A stretch of DNA of 64,000 bases from an uncultured Dehalococcoidia bacterium. Its GTDB lineage: Bacteria; Chloroflexota; Dehalococcoidia; Lucifugimonadales; GCA-2712585. This document shows, piece by piece, positions 60,480 to 64,000 of the stretch; within the stretch, counting starts at the first letter, position 1, and each line of letters starts with the position of its first letter. Where the stretch lies: the NCBI GenBank assembly GCA_958295715.1, contig OY282371.1, positions 496,001 to 560,000 on the forward strand. Reading direction: 5' to 3'. The translations under genes and the position numbers were made by a program. The notes below the pieces were generated by a model, which was not told where the DNA came from, searched no databases, and saw only the letters and a program-made list of their open reading frames with translations.

Positions 60480-61352
60480 ATGAAGCTGGGCGTGGTGTTT
60501 CCCCAAACGGAGATTGGAGCGGACCCGGGAGCGGTGAAGGAGTACGCTCAGGCGGCGGAGTCCCTGGGATACGACCACCTCCTGGCCTACGACCACGTGC
60601 TGGGGGCCGACGCGGGCCACTATCCCAACTGGGGTGGCGCCTACAGGCTGGAGGACCAGTTCCACGAGCCCTTTGTCCTCTTCGGCTATCTCGCGGGCCT
60701 CACCAAGCGCATAGGGCTAACCACCGGCATAATAATTCTCCCCCAGCGTCAGACCGTGTTGGTGGCCAAGCAGGCCGCCGAGGTGGACGTGCTCACCGGC
60801 GGGCGTCTGCGCTTGGGCATCGGCATCGGTTGGAACCACGTGGAGTATGAAGCCTTGGGCGAGAACTTCCGCGACCGCGGACGCCGCAGCGAGGAGCAGA
60901 TAGCCCTACTGAGGGAGTTGTGGACCAAGGAGGTTATCGACTTCAAGGGGAAGTGGCACCGCGTCACCCACGCCGGCCTCAACCCCCTGCCGGCGCAGCG
61001 TCCCATACCCATCTGGTTCGGCGGCGGCTCCGAGCAGGTCCTCCGGCGCATCGGGACCATTGGCGACGGCTGGATAGCCACCACCCGCAACACGGGCCTT
61101 AACGACTCCTTCCGCGACCGCATCGAAACGATACGCCAGCACGCCCGGGAGGCGGGCCGCGACCCCGCGGCTATTGGCGTCGAGGGGCCTATTCAGGCGG
61201 CTGAAGGTTCCCCCGACGACTGGGCCGGATATCTGGCCCAGTGGAAGTCCTACGGGGCCACCCACGTCACCTTCAACACCATGAACGCCGGGTTCACCTC
61301 GCCGGAGCAGCATATAGACGCCATTCGCCGCTTCAAAGAGGCCGTGTCCTGA
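60480..61352 (+). CDS. LLM-class F420-dependent oxidoreductase
   Basis: 290-residue bacterial-luciferase-like barrel. MKLGVVFPQTEIGADPG, GYDHLLAYDHVLGAD, GLTTGIIILPQRQTVLVAKQ and GRLRLGIGIGWNHVEYEALG match the F420-dependent group (TIGR03619-like) better than FMN monooxygenases; IWFGGGSEQVLRR is also typical. cofE in this window makes F420 use plausible. Substrate unknown. Confidence 0.85.
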   Translation: MKLGVVFPQTEIGADPGAVKEYAQAAESLGYDHLLAYDHVLGADAGHYPNWGGAYRLEDQFHEPFVLFGYLAGLTKRIGLTTGIIILPQRQTVLVAKQAAEVDVLTGGRLRLGIGIGWNHVEYEALGENFRDRGRRSEEQIALLRELWTKEVIDFKGKWHRVTHAGLNPLPAQRPIPIWFGGGSEQVLRRIGTIGDGWIATTRNTGLNDSFRDRIETIRQHAREAGRDPAAIGVEGPIQAAEGSPDDWAGYLAQWKSYGATHVTFNTMNAGFTSPEQHIDAIRRFKEAVS

Positions 61353-61394
61353 CTTGTGGGGTTAGAATAGGATGAGCGACGACGGGAGAGAGCG

Positions 61395-62195
61395 ATGACC
61401 CAAAGTCACACGGAAGAGGTCTTGAGCTACGCGGGGGTCGACCTTCAGATGCTTAAAGCGGGCAACGGCCCGCCCCTGCTGGTCCTCCACGGGGCCGGCG
61501 GGAACCCCGGCTTCACGCCTTATCATCACGCCTTGGCCGAGCGGTTCACCGTCTACGCGCCATCCCACCCCGGCTTCGACGGGTCGTCTAGGCCGCCGTG
61601 GATAGATTCCATCGTGGCCGTCTCCCACTTCTACCTCGGCCTGGTTGACGAGATGGGCCTGGACCGGTTCTCCCTCATGGGCTTCTCTATGGGCGGGTGG
61701 ATAGCCGCCGAGATGGCGGCCATGGCCCCGGCGCGTCTGGACCGCCTGGTCCTCGTCGCCGCGGTGGGCGTCAAGCCCGGTAACGGCCGCATAGCCGAAC
61801 TCTTCAACGTGTCGAGGGATGACGTGAGCAAGCTGCGCTTCTTCGACACGGCTCAGGTTCCAAACTACGATGAGACCTACGGCAGGGAGATGACCCGGGC
61901 CGAGGCCGACGTGGAGCGGCGCAACCGGGAGACCGCGGCCCGTTGGTGCTGGCAGCCCTACATGCACAACCCAAACCTGCCCCACTACCTGACCAAGGTC
62001 CGCGCCCCCACCCTGGTTGTCTGGGGCAGGGAGGACGCCATCGCCCCCGTGGAGTGCGCCGAAGCCTACGGCCAGGCCATCCCCAACTCCCGGCTCCGCG
62101 TCATAGACCGCTGCGGCCACATTCCCCAGGTGGAGAAGCCGCGGGAGTTTCTAGACGCGGTCATTCCCTTCCTCTCAGACCCTCAGCCCGCCTAG
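61395..62195 (+). CDS. Alpha/beta hydrolase
   Basis: 266 residues. Oxyanion region VLHGAGGNPG, nucleophile Ser98 in GFSMGGW, Asp in VVWGREDAIAP and His in DRCGHIPQVEKP complete the triad. The cap region is helical. The substrate is not evident. It sits between two luciferase-like genes, so it may process their product or substrate. ATG 61395 follows GGGAGAGAG. Confidence 0.88.
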   Translation: MTQSHTEEVLSYAGVDLQMLKAGNGPPLLVLHGAGGNPGFTPYHHALAERFTVYAPSHPGFDGSSRPPWIDSIVAVSHFYLGLVDEMGLDRFSLMGFSMGGWIAAEMAAMAPARLDRLVLVAAVGVKPGNGRIAELFNVSRDDVSKLRFFDTAQVPNYDETYGREMTRAEADVERRNRETAARWCWQPYMHNPNLPHYLTKVRAPTLVVWGREDAIAPVECAEAYGQAIPNSRLRVIDRCGHIPQVEKPREFLDAVIPFLSDPQPA

Positions 62196-62225
62196 CCCTC
62201 GCCACCCTCGCCAAAGGAGGCCCCC

Positions 62226-63365
62226 ATGTCGGTACAGGTCTACTGGTTCACGGAGCAGCCCTACAGCCACACCTCCGAGGAGGAGCTCGCCGAGCATCAG
62301 AGGGAGTCTTACTTCACCCTCAGCAACAGGTTCTTCGACCCGGTGAAGGCCCACCGGCTCTACAGCCAATACCATGAGCAGTACGCCCGCGCCGACGAGG
62401 TGGGCTTCGACGGCATTATGACCAACGAGCACCATAACGCTTGGTGGTGCATGAAGCCATCGGCCAACATCGACGCCACGGCCATAGCAATGGTCACCAG
62501 CCGCTGCAAGATAGCCATCCTCGGCAACGTCATACCGGTCACCGACAACCCGGTGCGCATCGCCGAGGAGATAGCCATGGTGGACGTCATATCCGGCGGC
62601 AGGGTCATATCGGGGTTCGTCCGGGGCACCCCGGTGGAAAGCATCCAGGCCAACGTCAACCCCGCCGACAACATGGAGCGGTTCCAGGAGGCCCACGACC
62701 TCATCATCAAGACGTGGACGTCCGACGGCCCCTTCCGGTGGGAAGGCAAGCACTTCCACAACCGCATAGTCAACCCGTGGATGAAGCCCATCCAGAAGCC
62801 CCACCCGCCCATCTGGTATCCCGGCACCTCCAGCGTGGAGAGCGTCGTTTGGGCCGCCGAGCGCGGCTACGCCTACATGAGCTTGGGAAGCCTTCTCGAC
62901 GTGGCCGTTAAGACCAACCAACTGTATCACGAGACGGCCCAAGCCGCCGGGTTCGACACGGGGCCGGAGCAGTACGGATACCTGGTGCGCGCCTTTGTGG
63001 CCGACACCGACGAGCGGGCCTACGAGATGGGCAAGCACTTCATGTGGAACGAGAAGTACCGCTTCAAGTCCATAGAGGAACACGCCGACCCGCCCGGCTA
63101 CCGGAGCCGCGACGCCGCCAAGATAGCCTCGAACCGCGTCCAACCCGGCTTCGGCGGCTGGACCTACGACCAGCTTATCGAGATGGACAACCTCATCGTC
63201 GGGAACCCCGACACCGTCATCCGCAAGCTGAGGGGCATCCGGGACGAGCTGAAGGCCGGGCACATCCTGATTTACGGGCACGAAGGCCCCATGCCCCACG
63301 CCGACGTGATGCGCTCCATAGAGCTGTGGGGAACCAAGGTCATCCCCGCCCTCAAAGAGCCGTAA
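62226..63365 (+). CDS. LLM-class flavin-dependent monooxygenase-like protein
   Basis: 379 residues, longer than the first LLM gene and of the bacterial luciferase/alkanal monooxygenase type: DEVGFDGIMTNEHHNAWWCM, ISGGRVISGFVRGTP, IWYPGTSSVESV. EHH at the active site is typical of luciferase-like flavin monooxygenases. AAAGGAGG precedes ATG 62226. Probably uses reduced FMN; F420 is possible. Confidence 0.85.
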   Translation: MSVQVYWFTEQPYSHTSEEELAEHQRESYFTLSNRFFDPVKAHRLYSQYHEQYARADEVGFDGIMTNEHHNAWWCMKPSANIDATAIAMVTSRCKIAILGNVIPVTDNPVRIAEEIAMVDVISGGRVISGFVRGTPVESIQANVNPADNMERFQEAHDLIIKTWTSDGPFRWEGKHFHNRIVNPWMKPIQKPHPPIWYPGTSSVESVVWAAERGYAYMSLGSLLDVAVKTNQLYHETAQAAGFDTGPEQYGYLVRAFVADTDERAYEMGKHFMWNEKYRFKSIEEHADPPGYRSRDAAKIASNRVQPGFGGWTYDQLIEMDNLIVGNPDTVIRKLRGIRDELKAGHILIYGHEGPMPHADVMRSIELWGTKVIPALKEP

Positions 63366-64000
63366 CCCGGCCGCCGCCCCATCCGTCATTCCCGCCGCCC
63401 CTCCTTTCCGTCATTCCCGCGAAGGCGGGAATCCATCCCCCGCCACGTCGCAGGACCAACGCCATGGGCCGCGGCGCATCTCCCCACTCCGTCATTCCCG
63501 TGAAAACGGGAATCCAGGAAGGCCCCAACCCCTAACGGCCAATGTGTCGCTCTCACGCCTTCTGGCCCTCTCCCCGCCGTGGTTATCCGTAATGGTTGGG
63601 CGGTTCGCGTTCGTATAGTAGGAGGAGAGAAGATGGATTCCCGCCTACGCGGGAAGGGCACGCGCGCCCATTTTGGTTTTGCGGAGCGTCGGTCTTGGGA
63701 TGAAGGGGGGATGGATTCCCGCCTGCGCGGGAAGGGCACGTGTGCCCATTTAAGTTTTGAAGAGGGTTGGTTCTGCGTTGGAAGCTCCGGCTTCCCGCCT
63801 GCGCGGGAATGACGGATAAGAGGGCGCCGGAATGCCGGTGGGTTGAGGCCGGAGTTCGGGGCGTTGGTTTTGCGATGGGACCTTCCTGGATTCCCGTTTT
63901 CACGGGAATGACGGATAAGAAAAGACGGGAATGACGGATAGGAGAGGGGAGGCGCAGCCAAGAGCCGCCAGCGCAGAATCAGCCCTCTTCAAAACAGAAG
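63366..64000. repeat. Repeat island 10 (runs off the window end)
   Basis: No gene. Palindromes at about 63411-63430, 63496-63515 and 63893-63912, half copies near 63637, 63716 and 63796. Spacer types seen elsewhere recur: the GGCCCCAACC...CGGCCAATGTGTCGCTCTCAC unit (63520-63570, related to 1830-1935), and the GGGCACGTGTGCCC/TTTTGAAGAG unit (63650-63690 and 63730-63775). A reversed copy (CCCTCTTCAAAAC) begins at about 63980. Confidence 0.85.

Overview
The window looks like a chromosomal segment of a GC-rich bacterium, most likely a Chloroflexota lineage of the Dehalococcoidia/SAR202 type. That is an inference from content: a complex I operon without NuoEFG, a succinate dehydrogenase with a CCG-type third subunit, F420 ligase together with LLM flavin enzymes, amidase clusters and DUF1385 beside rpmE. 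No rRNA is present to confirm it.

Layout: secD(partial)-secF; an amide-hydrolysis cluster (amidase, AbgB-like M20 enzyme, amidase plus GatC-like subunit); a VapBC-type module; a YchF-like GTPase, holA and a PHP protein; the nuoABCDHIJK-(DUF2007-like)-LMN operon and an SDR; a TrkA/TrkH potassium system; cofE divergent from a cobalamin adenosyltransferase; hisH-hisA, mscS, a methyltransferase, hisF, a HAD hydrolase and hisIE; a DUF1385 protein and rplU-rpmA-rpmE; a USP-TrkA-TrkA-pheA run; tRNA-Gln; ffh; an IS110-family element; an amidohydrolase-mug-thpR operon; a split transketolase; dnaX-ybaB; ybeY; sdhA-sdhB-sdhE-like-EVE; an MFS transporter; leuS; and an LLM / alpha-beta hydrolase / LLM run.

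The intergenic DNA is exceptionally repeat-rich. A 20-bp palindrome, ATTCCC-N8-GGGAAT, occurs about 20 times in full and about ten more times as half or decayed copies. It flanks several families of roughly 50-170 bp spacers. This is the arrangement of Neisseria dRS3 elements and intergenic mosaic elements. Separate tandem arrays (40, 76, 78, 126 and about 190 bp periods) fill other gaps, and one is built from the 3' end of a transketolase gene.

The most striking feature is the IS110 element at 42944-44135. It has split one of these palindromes. Its non-coding left end folds as a bridge-RNA candidate whose guide segments match both halves of the palindrome target and both ends of the element. 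This suggests a bridge-RNA transposon programmed for the genome's own repeat family.

Several genes (vapB-like, ffh, rplU, dnaX) have a -10 box so close to the start codon that a leaderless or nearly leaderless mRNA is predicted. Others (sdhA, nuoA, the transketolase, the first LLM gene) have normal leaders.
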